DNA of 23,018 nucleotides, taken from the IMG/VR virus record IMGVR_UViG_3300005915_000122, positions 1 through 23,018 of that record; one strand, 5' to 3'. This DNA comes from a virus. This document shows positions 7,596 through 13,977 of this stretch, piece by piece. Position 1 is the first letter of the stretch. The number at the start of each line of letters is the position of its first letter. The notes beneath the pieces are model-generated. The model was given only the letters and a program-made list of their open reading frames with translations, was not told the DNA's origin and made no database searches. The translations under genes and the position numbers were made by a program.

Positions 7596-7754
7596 TTATA
7601 TTTTTATAAGCTGAACAATCTCAAATCCGTCACGTTCCCCACCTTCTGCAATAAATTCAAGACTCTCATTTTTTAACATTTTATTTAATATTTCCAATAT
7701 GTCCAAAAGGTTGTTGTCATAATCAATTTCTTCTATTGAGATACATTCAATCAT
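7596..7754 (-). CDS. Hypothetical protein, 52 aa
   Basis: Acidic frame MIECISIEEIDYDNN to IVQLIKI, with a leucine-rich helix (LLDILEILNKMLKN). ATG 7754 overlaps the upstream stop (TAATG), with SD GAAGAGGACG. It ends 47 nt before the terminase start; the space between holds the GGGGAGG SD. No family recognised. Confidence 0.6.
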   Translation of the reverse strand: MIECISIEEIDYDNNLLDILEILNKMLKNESLEFIAEGGERDGFEIVQLIKI

Positions 7755-7966
7755 TATTCGTCCTCTTCCCTGGTGAAATTGTCGTAATCTTCTTTTGATT
7801 TAAATTCAAGGGCAAATACGAGGTGGATGTAATTTGTAGGAATATCACCCGCATACGATTGTACCTTTTTAAATAATCTCTCCCTATTAGGAAAAGTTTC
7901 AGATTTTAAATCCATGGTACACTGTCCACCATGTTCCGTCATTGCTGTAAAGGTAAAATATCTCAT
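7754..7966 (-). CDS. Hypothetical protein, 70 aa
   Basis: Starts MRYFTFTAMTEHGGQ. I chose ATG 7966 because it overlaps the TGA of the upstream membrane-protein gene (ATGA) and follows the SD GGGAGGAAAAG; the frame is open further upstream but only as antiparallel overlap. The protein looks alpha/beta, with a terminal acidic segment (KSKEDYDNFTREEDE). It is a plausible small soluble partner of its neighbours. Function unknown. Confidence 0.65.
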   Translation of the reverse strand: MRYFTFTAMTEHGGQCTMDLKSETFPNRERLFKKVQSYAGDIPTNYIHLVFALEFKSKEDYDNFTREEDE

Positions 7967-8256
7967 GTTCTTTTCCTCCCTGAAATTTCTCCGGCTTTTC
8001 TCCAGTTTGCTTTTATCCATGTGGGTATCCCATCTATAAATATAACATAAAACAAAAACAATAGAGCCAAACACCCAAGCAACAATAAACACCCTATTAT
8101 CGTCCCGACAAAATTAATTTCAAACCAATTAAACCCGCTTACATCACGTATATGAACTAACAACCGAACACCAGGCCAGTTAACCAGAAACAACGCCACG
8201 CCTGCTCCGATAATCTCACCCACTTTCAAGCCGATAAAAATTAATATTCTTTTCAT
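7963..8256 (-). CDS. Small membrane protein, 97 aa, two to three TM segments
   Basis: Hydrophobic stretches near residues 2-25 (ILIFIGLKVGEIIGAGVALF) and 48-73 (FVGTIIGCLLLLGCLALLFL) flank a short loop. The C-terminus is basic and cytoplasmic-like (RKAGEISGRKRT). Size and topology would suit a holin or a superinfection-exclusion protein, but it lies among head genes rather than a lysis cassette and no such motif is visible, so I leave the role open. Confidence 0.6.
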   Translation of the reverse strand: MKRILIFIGLKVGEIIGAGVALFLVNWPGVRLLVHIRDVSGFNWFEINFVGTIIGCLLLLGCLALLFLFYVIFIDGIPTWIKANWRKAGEISGRKRT

Positions 8257-8266
8257 CTCTTTTCTC

Positions 8267-8785
8267 CTATTTCTTCCTCGCTATTATAATCATATTAAAA
8301 CCCTCTTCACAATATTCGATTTCTGTTAATCCCACCTTATTAATTTCTTCGTTAAAGAATTTCCTGTCAAAGCAGACATAATGAAAGTTCCCCGGATAGT
8401 CCTGGTTACCATAAAGCAGGCATGATTTTTTCTTTGAATCACTACCATTCCTTATAGAATCAGCAATAGCTCGTAAATTAGGTAACTTAAATTCTATGAT
8501 CCCGCCGGGCTTTAATACTCTCATCCATTTCGTTAAAACATTTTCAGTTTGTGCAATAGGGAAATGTTCGATAATACCAGACGCTAAAATATAATCAAAT
8601 TCGTCGGTAACAAAACTGTTATGCCATTTAGGCTTAAAGATGCTACTTGTTAAATCCCACGCGTCTACAATGTAATCAATTCCGGGCAGGTCACGCTCGT
8701 CAATATTAATACAATCATACTCTTTTGTAGGGTAGTGTTTGTATGTTCTTGTACCTGCTCCGATGTTTAAGGTTTTTTTTTGCAT
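8267..8785 (-). CDS. Class I SAM-dependent methyltransferase, 172 aa
   Basis: Motif I is LNIGAGTRTY (residues 6-15), the acidic end of strand 2 is INIDERDLPG, and the motif II/III region is DYILASGIIEHF followed by RVLKPGGIIEFKLPNL, all typical of the Methyltransf_11 fold. It would transfer a methyl group from S-adenosylmethionine, but the acceptor cannot be read from the sequence. Homologues in phages and in surface-polysaccharide clusters often act on sugars or small molecules. The SD AGGAAAAGATAA is good. It sits in the head module, not next to the DNA methyltransferases. Confidence 0.75.
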   Translation of the reverse strand: MQKKTLNIGAGTRTYKHYPTKEYDCINIDERDLPGIDYIVDAWDLTSSIFKPKWHNSFVTDEFDYILASGIIEHFPIAQTENVLTKWMRVLKPGGIIEFKLPNLRAIADSIRNGSDSKKKSCLLYGNQDYPGNFHYVCFDRKFFNEEINKVGLTEIEYCEEGFNMIIIARKK

Positions 8786-8955
8786 TTATCTTTTCCTAGA
8801 ATCGGTAACCACATTTTTTGACTTATAACGGCTTTGTTTAAACTACCTCTCGTAACACTCTTCATAACCAAACCGCCTAACCGTACCCTTGACAATATTC
8901 CCAAATGAACAGAACTTAAACTGATGCCATAAACATTTTTGGCAAAACTCATCAT
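8767..8955 (-). CDS. Hypothetical basic protein, 62 aa
   Basis: Starts MMSFAKNVYGISL and ends in a Lys-rich tail (GKDKCKKKP). It is predicted amphipathic, with a net positive charge. The ATG overlaps the upstream stop and its 3' end overlaps the methyltransferase start by 19 nt. Its own SD is weak (GAGATTGCTC), so expression would rely on coupling. No family recognised. Confidence 0.45.
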   Translation of the reverse strand: MMSFAKNVYGISLSSVHLGILSRVRLGGLVMKSVTRGSLNKAVISQKMWLPILGKDKCKKKP

Positions 8956-9116
8956 TGAGCAATCTCTATAACATATGCCATAGAATATAACAATGCCAAT
9001 AAAAACCCCGCCACTGCGGGAACATTTTTTTTGCCCGCCTCTCTCATTATATTAAACGCACACATAAAAATAACCATTACATTTAATATAATCCTTATTA
9101 TAATTCCTATTTCCAT
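8952..9116 (-). CDS. Small membrane protein, 54 aa, two TM segments
   Basis: Two hydrophobic segments (IGIIIRIILNVMVIFMCAF, and VAGFLLALLYSMAYVI) are separated by a basic turn (REAGKKN), which fits a helical hairpin. The SD TTGGAGAG is good, and the stop overlaps the following ATG. A terminator-like hairpin lies inside the coding sequence, so full-length expression may be conditional. A holin or antiholin role is possible by shape only. Confidence 0.5.
   Translation of the reverse strand: MEIGIIIRIILNVMVIFMCAFNIMREAGKKNVPAVAGFLLALLYSMAYVIEIAQ
8998..9020 (-). terminator. Terminator-like hairpin inside a small ORF (bidirectional)
   Basis: On the minus strand CCCGC-AGTG-GCGGG is followed by GTTTTTATT. 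On the plus strand the same stem is followed, after AACA, by a run of eight T. It has the shape of a rho-independent terminator in both directions but lies within the 54-aa membrane-protein frame. Confidence 0.4.
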
Positions 9117-9146
9117 TTTTCTCTCCAACTATGTTTAAGGTTTTTT

Positions 9147-9347
9147 TCATCTATTGCTTTCCTCTAAATAATAAACAGCTAAATCTTTTTTGTATATCTC
9201 TCCCATTGATTTAATTATGTTTTCAATTTCTTTAGATGTGGAGCTATGAATAAATGGCGTTTCAATTTCTTTATTCGTAATGGCTACCGCTCCACCCCTA
9301 AAAGCTTTTTCGCTTAGCTCTAGTACTGTCTTTTCAAACTGTCCCAT
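9147..9347 (-). CDS. Hypothetical protein, 66 aa
   Basis: Starts MGQFEKTVLELSEKAFRGG. ATG 9347 is preferred over an in-frame GTG two codons earlier because AAGGGAGTGAAG gives it a well-spaced SD. The protein looks mostly helical, with two acidic helices (LELSEKAF, and KEIENIIKSMGEIYKKDL). The gene ends 30 nt before the SD of the membrane-protein gene. No family recognised. Confidence 0.6.
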   Translation of the reverse strand: MGQFEKTVLELSEKAFRGGAVAITNKEIETPFIHSSTSKEIENIIKSMGEIYKKDLAVYYLEESNR

Positions 9348-9401
9348 CTTCACTCCCTTACATATCCAGCCGATTTAATTACATTCTGTTATTGCTTTCC
9401 A

Positions 9402-9572
9402 CTATCTGGCAGTTAAGAATTTCTCCTTAAACCATGTGCCACCATCTTTCGTTTTAACAAAGTACACCACACCAGAATCATCAAACCCTAACATACTTAT
9501 TCTACCAGGCCCACGTAAATCAGTTGCAACCATTTCGTCTAATCCGAATTTGTATTCAACTACTTTTTTCAT
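9402..9572 (-). CDS. Hypothetical protein, 56 aa
   Basis: Frame MKKVVEYKFGLDEMV to EKFLTAR, with SD GGAGAAAAAAAG. The second half (VVYFVKTKDGGTWFKEKFL) looks like a beta hairpin, so it may be a small beta-barrel. It fills the gap between the genes at 9347 and 9591. Function unknown. Confidence 0.6.
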   Translation of the reverse strand: MKKVVEYKFGLDEMVATDLRGPGRISMLGFDDSGVVYFVKTKDGGTWFKEKFLTAR

Positions 9573-9590
9573 CTTTTTTTCTCCTGTTGT

Positions 9591-9857
9591 TTATTTTGGT
9601 TGACCATCTCCCTTATATACCAACTTTGATAGTAATGTTAATATTGTAACATTTACCTTAAGCAATTCCGCAAGCATTTTATCTCTATAAATTACTCCAA
9701 ACCCAGAAATAGGACAACCATCAGCAAAATCACCAAAATCCTTTAATAAACTACTAAACTGTTTAAACTCTTCATACTCTGTCTTTTCCACTGTTCTCCT
9801 ATTCCGCACTGTTAAGGCGGGCTTGTAATAACGGGGATTATCAAAATTAGCAGTCAT
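9591..9857 (-). CDS. Hypothetical protein, 88 aa
   Basis: Starts MTANFDNPRYYKPALTVRNR. The N-terminus is basic, and the C-terminal half is leucine-rich and probably helical (DKMLAELLKVNVTILTLLSK). The SD is weak (CCGGGATTT). It belongs to the run of small genes between the terminase subunits. Not recognised. Confidence 0.55.
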   Translation of the reverse strand: MTANFDNPRYYKPALTVRNRRTVEKTEYEEFKQFSSLLKDFGDFADGCPISGFGVIYRDKMLAELLKVNVTILTLLSKLVYKGDGQPK

Positions 9858-9892
9858 AAATCCCGGAGGCCTTAAACATATATAGACTTGCT

Positions 9893-10090
9893 TTATACAT
9901 GTATCACCCCATCCATCAATTTTACAATTAATGGTGATCTCTTTGGTAAATCTTCAAGCTCACCCCAAAGACCAGCCTCAGTACAAACTATATCTCCATT
10001 CCTTGTGCCTAGTAATACACTATATAACTTAACGCGACCATTCTGTGCCACTTTAAACTTGTCACCCGTTTTCAAATCTGATCTTTTCAT
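9893..10090 (-). CDS. Hypothetical small beta-rich protein, 65 aa
   Basis: ATG 10090 gives MKRSDLKTGDKFKVAQNGRV. It is chosen because GGAGGAG precedes it and the stop of the small-terminase-like gene sits one base away (TAAGATG). The sequence (LKTGDKFKVAQNG, LGTRNGDIVCTE, SPLIVKLMDGVIHV) suggests a small SH3-like barrel. It is translated directly after the TerS-like gene. Function unknown. Confidence 0.65.
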   Translation of the reverse strand: MKRSDLKTGDKFKVAQNGRVKLYSVLLGTRNGDIVCTEAGLWGELEDLPKRSPLIVKLMDGVIHV

Positions 10091-10091
10091 C

Positions 10092-10562
10092 TTACTCCTC
10101 CGTTTCTTTTTTGTCTTTACCATGCATCTTGTCAAAATCTTCTTTGGTATTACATTGTTGAGATGCTTCAACTAAAGCTAAAAAATTAAATGGTGCTTCC
10201 GGGTCATTTGAAAGCTCTCTTCTATCCTTTTGGCCCAGGTGCTGTTTACCTAACCATATCTGCATTGTATCACTTGGTAGTTTTAAAAATTTACCATCTT
10301 TCTTTATACCAGATGCGTTCTGAAATTGTAATCTTCTCAATGATATTTTACCCTTAGCAGACTTCTTTTTAAAGACCTGTTCAAATGTTACTTTATACTT
10401 ACCTTTTATTTTACGTCTTAATGTCAACGTATCACACCCAAACCATTCAGCAATCTCTTCCTCGGTAGCCTGTAGGGAGCATAATTTCTCAAACTCTTCC
10501 CAGTCTATTATTATCTTAGCCTGTGGATCGTTTTGATCTATTTTGGGATTGTTCTTTGCCAT
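10092..10562 (-). CDS. Terminase small-subunit-like DNA-binding protein, 156 aa
   Basis: Residues 20-45 (IDWEEFEKLCSLQATEEEIA, then EWFGCDTLTLRR) form a helix-turn-helix. The middle reads GKISLRRLQFQNA, followed by MQIWLGKQHLGQKDRRE. I recall this pairing from phage proteins annotated as small terminase or packaging-associated HTH proteins that recognise the packaging start. It is encoded upstream of TerL and head genes and is the first sizeable gene behind the promoter at 10838, which supports the role. A tiny ParB-like frame ends immediately before its ATG. I am fairly sure of the family, less so of terminase function. Confidence 0.65.
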   Translation of the reverse strand: MAKNNPKIDQNDPQAKIIIDWEEFEKLCSLQATEEEIAEWFGCDTLTLRRKIKGKYKVTFEQVFKKKSAKGKISLRRLQFQNASGIKKDGKFLKLPSDTMQIWLGKQHLGQKDRRELSNDPEAPFNFLALVEASQQCNTKEDFDKMHGKDKKETEE

Positions 10563-10563
10563 T

Positions 10564-10617
10564 CTATTGCCTTATATATGGCTTAATTTCTGAAATGTTT
10601 ATATTTTCAATTCGCAT
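10564..10617 (-). pseudogene. 17-codon ORF resembling the N-terminus of a ParB-like domain
   Basis: MRIENINISEIKPYIRQ stops at TAG, one base from the TerS-like ATG. The pattern hydrophobic-E-x-I-x-I-S-x-I-K-P-Y is the usual start of ParB/Srx-fold domains, which normally continue with N-P-R. The SD AAGGGTGATTGAA is reasonable. It may be a relic of a ParB-methylase type gene often found near terminase genes, or just a leader peptide. Confidence 0.35.
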
Positions 10618-10632
10618 TTCAATCACCCTTAC

Positions 10633-10812
10633 TTATAATTCTATTTCACTTTCCTTAACATAATCATACATAACCATACGATTTATACTACCACGGCCAA
10701 GCGCCTTGCCGATTCTGTCCAATGCTTTTGTATGTCTTTTTAATAATTCACAGCCCTCTTCAAACGTTCTCGGATCGTCCTCATCAAAACTTATATTGTA
10801 ATTACTTGTCAT
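10633..10812 (-). CDS. Hypothetical protein, 59 aa
   Basis: Frame MTSNYNISFDEDDPRTFEE to YVKESEIEL. It has an acidic start and a basic centre (LKRHTKALDRIGKALGRGSI), probably two helices. It is the first gene downstream of the promoter at 10838-10866, with SD AAAGGATGTGAGAT. The basic helix followed by SINRMVMYDYV could be a short ribbon or HTH, not confirmable by eye. Unknown function. Confidence 0.65.
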   Translation of the reverse strand: MTSNYNISFDEDDPRTFEEGCELLKRHTKALDRIGKALGRGSINRMVMYDYVKESEIEL

Positions 10813-10837
10813 ATCTCACATCCTTTAAATATTGCGT

Positions 10838-10866
10838 AATATAATAAATATTTATCACATTGTCAA
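10838..10866 (-). promoter_or_regulatory. Strong sigma70-like promoter of packaging/head operon
   Basis: TTGACA (10866-10861), exactly 17 nt, TATATT (10843-10838) on the minus strand; transcription would begin near 10831. It stands in the longest gap before the packaging genes and probably drives the whole block to the left. A second TTGACA at 10886-10881 has no matching -10. Confidence 0.75.
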
Positions 10867-10883
10867 GTGATTAATTTAATTTG

Positions 10884-10931
10884 TCAATTTCTATTTTTAA
10901 CGTCACTGTCTTTCAGTTCTACATTAATCAT
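10884..10931 (-). CDS. Possible 15-aa peptide
   Basis: Frame MINVELKDSDVKNRN follows a strong SD (ATAGGAGAAAGATC) after the zinc-ribbon gene, but ends after 15 codons just before the promoter. The SD is the only support; it may be a decayed gene start. Confidence 0.25.
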   Translation of the reverse strand: MINVELKDSDVKNRN

Positions 10932-10941
10932 GATCTTTCTC

Positions 10942-11136
10942 CTATAATTTAAATATATCCTTAAAGAAATCCGGCATCGATTCAGTCCCGCCGGTATTCC
11001 GTTTGCTTTTCATCGCATTGTCCGCCAATTTTAGTTTGTTATAACAGGTAGGACATAGTCTAATCATACCCTTTAATATTTTACATTTATTAACCTCTCC
11101 GAGATATGCATTACAATCCTTACAGTATATTTTCAT
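10942..11136 (-). CDS. Small zinc-ribbon protein, 64 aa
   Basis: Two CxxC pairs (CKDC at 5-8, CPTC at 28-31) separated by about 20 residues make a one-zinc ribbon. A basic stretch (NKLKLADNAMKSKRN) and an acidic/hydrophobic tail (PDFFKDIFKL) follow. The ATG overlaps the metallophosphoesterase stop (ATGA), so the two are made together and may cooperate. A role in nucleic-acid or protein binding is inferred only from the fold. Confidence 0.65.
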   Translation of the reverse strand: MKIYCKDCNAYLGEVNKCKILKGMIRLCPTCYNKLKLADNAMKSKRNTGGTESMPDFFKDIFKL

Positions 11137-11981
11137 AATACAACCTTTTCTATGTCTTGAACTATCCCATCACGTATTTTAACTATTAAATAACCAAGCT
11201 CAACTGGATCGTAACCGGCGCGTTCTGCGTACCCATCAATTCCGATTTGATAAAGTTTTAAAAATGATCCGGTATTCCCGTACCATCTTCTATCTGGTTC
11301 AATATAAGAATCGGCACCGTTCCCAGCTTTTAAATATTCCTGGATTAACTCCTCATCATTTGATCTTAATATTAACTTTTCTGCCGGTGGACAAACTAAA
11401 AGTAAATGGGTGTGACCAATACACATGATAAGACAATCTGATGCTTTATGAATTAATTTCCTTTTAAGACTTGCTTTCATGTTGGCCTGTTGCTGTTCAT
11501 AATCTTTTGCATTTGAAACTATGCGTCCCCTAAAACCATGAGAGAGGAACATTTTACAAATTTGTTTTTCTTTATGTGTTAATTTTAATTTACAAGTCCA
11601 GGTTCCATACGGTACATTTAAATGATTTTCATCTGTCATTAATTTTGACAGGTCACCAAACCTTTTCAGGGTATCCTCATGATTACCTTTAAGCCATGCC
11701 AAACATTGACCGGCTATTGGTTTATAAATTTCAACCACTCTTTTGACTTGCTCTAATGGTATAGGTTCATCACATGAGGCGAAATCAAAACGTTTATCAT
11801 CTACTGTTATTCCTTCAATTGCATCACCCATATGTACAAAAAACCTACTATCCCTTTTAGCCAAAAGCCATTTTTTCATCTTATTGATACCAGCATGGTG
11901 ATACATGGTTGAACCGATATGTGTATCACCGTGTAATGCTATTTCACAATTCAAGGGAATTTCAGCTTTTAAAAGTTCCAT
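11133..11981 (-). CDS. Calcineurin-like metallophosphoesterase, 282 aa
   Basis: All five family motifs are visible in order: GDTHIGS (18-24), HMGDAIEG, LKGNHED, SHGFRGR and CIGHTHLL. These supply the Asp, His and Asn ligands of a two-metal centre that hydrolyses phosphomono- or diesters. Phage members include nucleases of the SbcD/Mre11 type and small phosphatases; this short single-domain form gives no clear substrate. ATG 11981 is preferred over the in-frame TTG 12008 because AAGGAGGACACCATA precedes it. The ATG overlaps the stop of the upstream zinc-finger gene (TAATG). Confidence 0.85.
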   Translation of the reverse strand: MELLKAEIPLNCEIALHGDTHIGSTMYHHAGINKMKKWLLAKRDSRFFVHMGDAIEGITVDDKRFDFASCDEPIPLEQVKRVVEIYKPIAGQCLAWLKGNHEDTLKRFGDLSKLMTDENHLNVPYGTWTCKLKLTHKEKQICKMFLSHGFRGRIVSNAKDYEQQQANMKASLKRKLIHKASDCLIMCIGHTHLLLVCPPAEKLILRSNDEELIQEYLKAGNGADSYIEPDRRWYGNTGSFLKLYQIGIDGYAERAGYDPVELGYLIVKIRDGIVQDIEKVVL

Positions 11982-12265
11982 TATGGTGTCCTCCTTGACG
12001 GTTTGCAATTACTTCTTTCGTGGCTTACGAATCCAGCATCCATCTCAGTTAATGGTTTCCCGCAGTTAATACAAAGATTATTTGCTTTCCATTTTTGCGT
12101 ATTTTCAAATACTAGCTTCCTATGTTTTGCAAGACATTTATCACATTTAGTAAATTGTGATCTTTTAGGTGCGCCACATTTATAACACAATCCCTTTCCC
12201 CGTCTGATTTCCTCCCACCTTCTTTTTGCACATGGAATATATTTTTTTAATATTTCATTATCCAT
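11981..12265 (-). CDS. Double zinc-ribbon protein, 94 aa
   Basis: The first ribbon is CYKCGAP with CDKC (residues 27-45). The second is CINCGKPL with a lone later Cys (SNCKPSRR). A basic N-terminus (KRRWEEIRRGKG) and basic linker suggest nucleic-acid contact. It is coupled at both ends (TAATG) to the gene before and the phosphoesterase after. I recall similar two-ribbon proteins in phage genomes but no known activity. Confidence 0.65.
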   Translation of the reverse strand: MDNEILKKYIPCAKRRWEEIRRGKGLCYKCGAPKRSQFTKCDKCLAKHRKLVFENTQKWKANNLCINCGKPLTEMDAGFVSHERSNCKPSRRTP

Positions 12266-12591
12266 TATGCCTCCGGTCTTTGTTCAACATGTAAATCGTT
12301 TTCTGTTATCTCTCCAATATCGAACACATAAAGTTTATTATTTGAAATTACAGATAAAGCATGTCGCATATTTCTACTTAACGCCTCGCCCGTTAGTATA
12401 CCTATTCTCGTAGAATTGTTAATCTCATCTATAACGCTTTGTTTGTCCCAGCCAACACCTAAAATTACCCCGCCACCCGGCATAAAATTATGAATTTGTT
12501 CTTCTTTATATTGATTTATAAACCCTATAATACTATCCTTGTCTGCCAACCAGACACCATTTCTGCCCTCCGGCGTTACTGTTATTTTCAT
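12265..12591 (-). CDS. Hypothetical protein, 108 aa
   Basis: Starts MKITVTPEGRNGVWLADKDS. ATG 12591 follows the strong SD CAGGAGGGGATT. An in-frame ATG at 12648 would add 19 residues, and its own SD (GGGGGAGG) is more distant. A conserved-looking glycine-rich part (HNFMPGGGVILGVGWDKQS) sits in the middle. The added region carries three regularly spaced TGTACA sites. Function not recognised. Confidence 0.6.
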   Translation of the reverse strand: MKITVTPEGRNGVWLADKDSIIGFINQYKEEQIHNFMPGGGVILGVGWDKQSVIDEINNSTRIGILTGEALSRNMRHALSVISNNKLYVFDIGEITENDLHVEQRPEA

Positions 12592-12670
12592 AATCCCCTC
12601 CTGTTCATGTACAACCCTTACAGTTTCCTGTACACGTTTTGTTGTCATGTACAAATTACACCTCCCCCTC

Positions 12671-12859
12671 CTATTCTGCATACATCGATAAATATAATGC
12701 TTCACGGAACTTCATTAATCTTATTCCCCGTGTATACCAATATGGCCGGAACCAATACCTTTTTTTCCTGACCATAAATACAGAACATACACCCTTACTA
12801 ATTATATAAATATGCCCTATAGGCCATATAATAATCATAAGCCATTTTAGTATAAACAT
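12671..12859 (-). CDS. Small membrane protein, 62 aa
   Basis: The first 22 residues (MFILKWLMIIIWPIGHIYII) are a membrane helix. The rest is basic and aromatic (VRKKRYWFRPYWYTRGIR), so probably cytoplasmic. The SD AGGAGAAAGTGAA is strong. It could be an inner-membrane peptide of the early region. No family known. Confidence 0.6.
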   Translation of the reverse strand: MFILKWLMIIIWPIGHIYIISKGVCSVFMVRKKRYWFRPYWYTRGIRLMKFREALYLSMYAE

Positions 12860-12860
12860 T

Positions 12861-13142
12861 TCACTTTCTCCTATTCTGAGCCATGTATAGCCTCAATTGT
12901 GCAAGTGTCCAATGTGGTACTTCGCTATCCTTGTCTATCTTTTTAAAACAGCCACGCACAAGATGGGTGAGGGATTTCCATGCGTGGTAATTTGCGGAGT
13001 GGTGTAAAAATTGCTCGTCTTCACCTATTGAATGTTTACGACCGTGACCGTAAAGGGCCGCTATAACCCGCTCGTGTTGGTCTGCAAAAAATCCATAAAA
13101 ATAATGATATTTTCCTAAAAGCTCATCTTCTGTTTGTTTCAT
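12861..13142 (-). CDS. Hypothetical protein, 93 aa
   Basis: Largely helical and rich in His and aromatics (LGKYHYFYGFFADQHERVIA, then HHSANYHAWKSLTHLV). The His/Glu/Asp pattern could hold a metal but matches no motif I can name. The SD AAAGGGGAAAATA is good. It is the first gene after the inverted-repeat element at 13168-13258. Confidence 0.6.
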   Translation of the reverse strand: MKQTEDELLGKYHYFYGFFADQHERVIAALYGHGRKHSIGEDEQFLHHSANYHAWKSLTHLVRGCFKKIDKDSEVPHWTLAQLRLYMAQNRRK

Positions 13143-13167
13143 TATTTTCCCCTTTCATCCTTTTAAA

Positions 13168-13258
13168 ACGACCGGCCTCTGCTAATATCTGTTAGCTCGA
13201 AAATCCCAAAGTACATCCAAATATTTTAAGATTTATAAAAGAACATAAGGCCAGTCGC
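13168..13258 (-). other. Structured intergenic element (long-range stem plus inner hairpin)
   Basis: Read as minus-strand RNA, GCGACUGGCCU (13258-13248) pairs with AGGCCGGUCGU (13178-13168) over 11 positions, two of them G-U. Within the roughly 69-nt loop a perfect hairpin GCTAA-CAGATA-TTAGC lies at 13181-13196. It fills the gap between the DPPY methyltransferase stop and the next gene's SD, and the outer stem is followed by UUU. It could be a regulatory leader, a weak terminator or a degenerate recombination site. Confidence 0.5.
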
Positions 13259-13263
13259 TTTGT

Positions 13264-13911
13264 TTATAACTCCATTTTTATCTGTTGCATCTTCTGCCGT
13301 TCCTGTTCTAATCTTTTTAAGCTGTCAGTCCAATAGTCTATATCTGTTTCAAATGCGATATAATCAAATCCCATCCATTCACAGGCTATTGCTAAACTGG
13401 CTGATCCGGAATGAGTGTCAAGTATCTTGTCGCCTTGTTTGGCGTAGTTGTGGAGTAGCCATTTGTAGAGCTTTATGGGCTTTTGAGTGGCGTGTATTGG
13501 CTTGCCCCCATTATCCGACAACGCACCAGCCCGGCTTAAATTGAAAACTTTTAACTTTTTATTGAAACTCGTATACGCCAACTCTCCATCGCTGGTAGAA
13601 AACTTTCTCTGTCCCTTATCCCAAAACACCCAACCCATTGATGGCTTTAAATGTTCAACCATATAATTCCCACCCCATATTATTTGGTTTTCCGAAATCC
13701 TAAACAATTCCTTAAAGTATTCAGGCTTTGGTTTTTCAGAATCCCATTCAGACCGCTTGTGTTGAACCCATCCAAATTCTTTCATGCCAAAATTTTTACT
13801 TCGATTTATCCCATACGGCGGGTCGACTATCGCCAACTCAAAATAGTTATCAGAAAAATGCGCCATACCTTTCATATTGTCCATGTTGTAAATTTTATTC
13901 AATTCTAACAT
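13264..13911 (-). CDS. DNA methyltransferase of the N6-adenine/N4-cytosine (DPPY) class, 215 aa
   Basis: Catalytic motif IV is DPPYGI (residues 30-35). The target-binding and SAM parts follow in circularly permuted (beta-class) order: HATQKPIKLYKWLL, then GDKILDTHSGSASLAIACEW, where the usual FxGxG is THSGSAS, then GFDYIAFE. It would methylate adenine N6 or cytosine N4 in a specific site; phages use such orphan enzymes against host restriction. It starts MLELNKIYNMD with a weak SD. A TTGACT-17-TAGATT promoter-like site lies 29 nt upstream. Family secure; target base not determinable. Confidence 0.85.
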   Translation of the reverse strand: MLELNKIYNMDNMKGMAHFSDNYFELAIVDPPYGINRSKNFGMKEFGWVQHKRSEWDSEKPKPEYFKELFRISENQIIWGGNYMVEHLKPSMGWVFWDKGQRKFSTSDGELAYTSFNKKLKVFNLSRAGALSDNGGKPIHATQKPIKLYKWLLHNYAKQGDKILDTHSGSASLAIACEWMGFDYIAFETDIDYWTDSLKRLEQERQKMQQIKMEL

Positions 13912-13939
13912 TTACTTAACCCGTTATTTATACACTATT

Positions 13940-13968
13940 AATCTACTGAAAATTATCGTAAAAGTCAA
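13940..13968 (-). promoter_or_regulatory. Possible sigma70-like promoter upstream of the DPPY methyltransferase
   Basis: TTGACT (13968-13963), 17 nt, TAGATT (13945-13940), in the 66-nt gap between the nuclease stop and the methyltransferase ATG. The -35 has one mismatch and the -10 two, so it is weaker than the other promoters here. Confidence 0.4.
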
Positions 13969-13977
13969 CAAGAATCT

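Noticed and set aside
12490-12771. Plus-strand frame of 93 codons over the TGTACA sites
   Set aside because: Antisense to two minus-strand genes with good SDs; low-complexity hydrophobic product.
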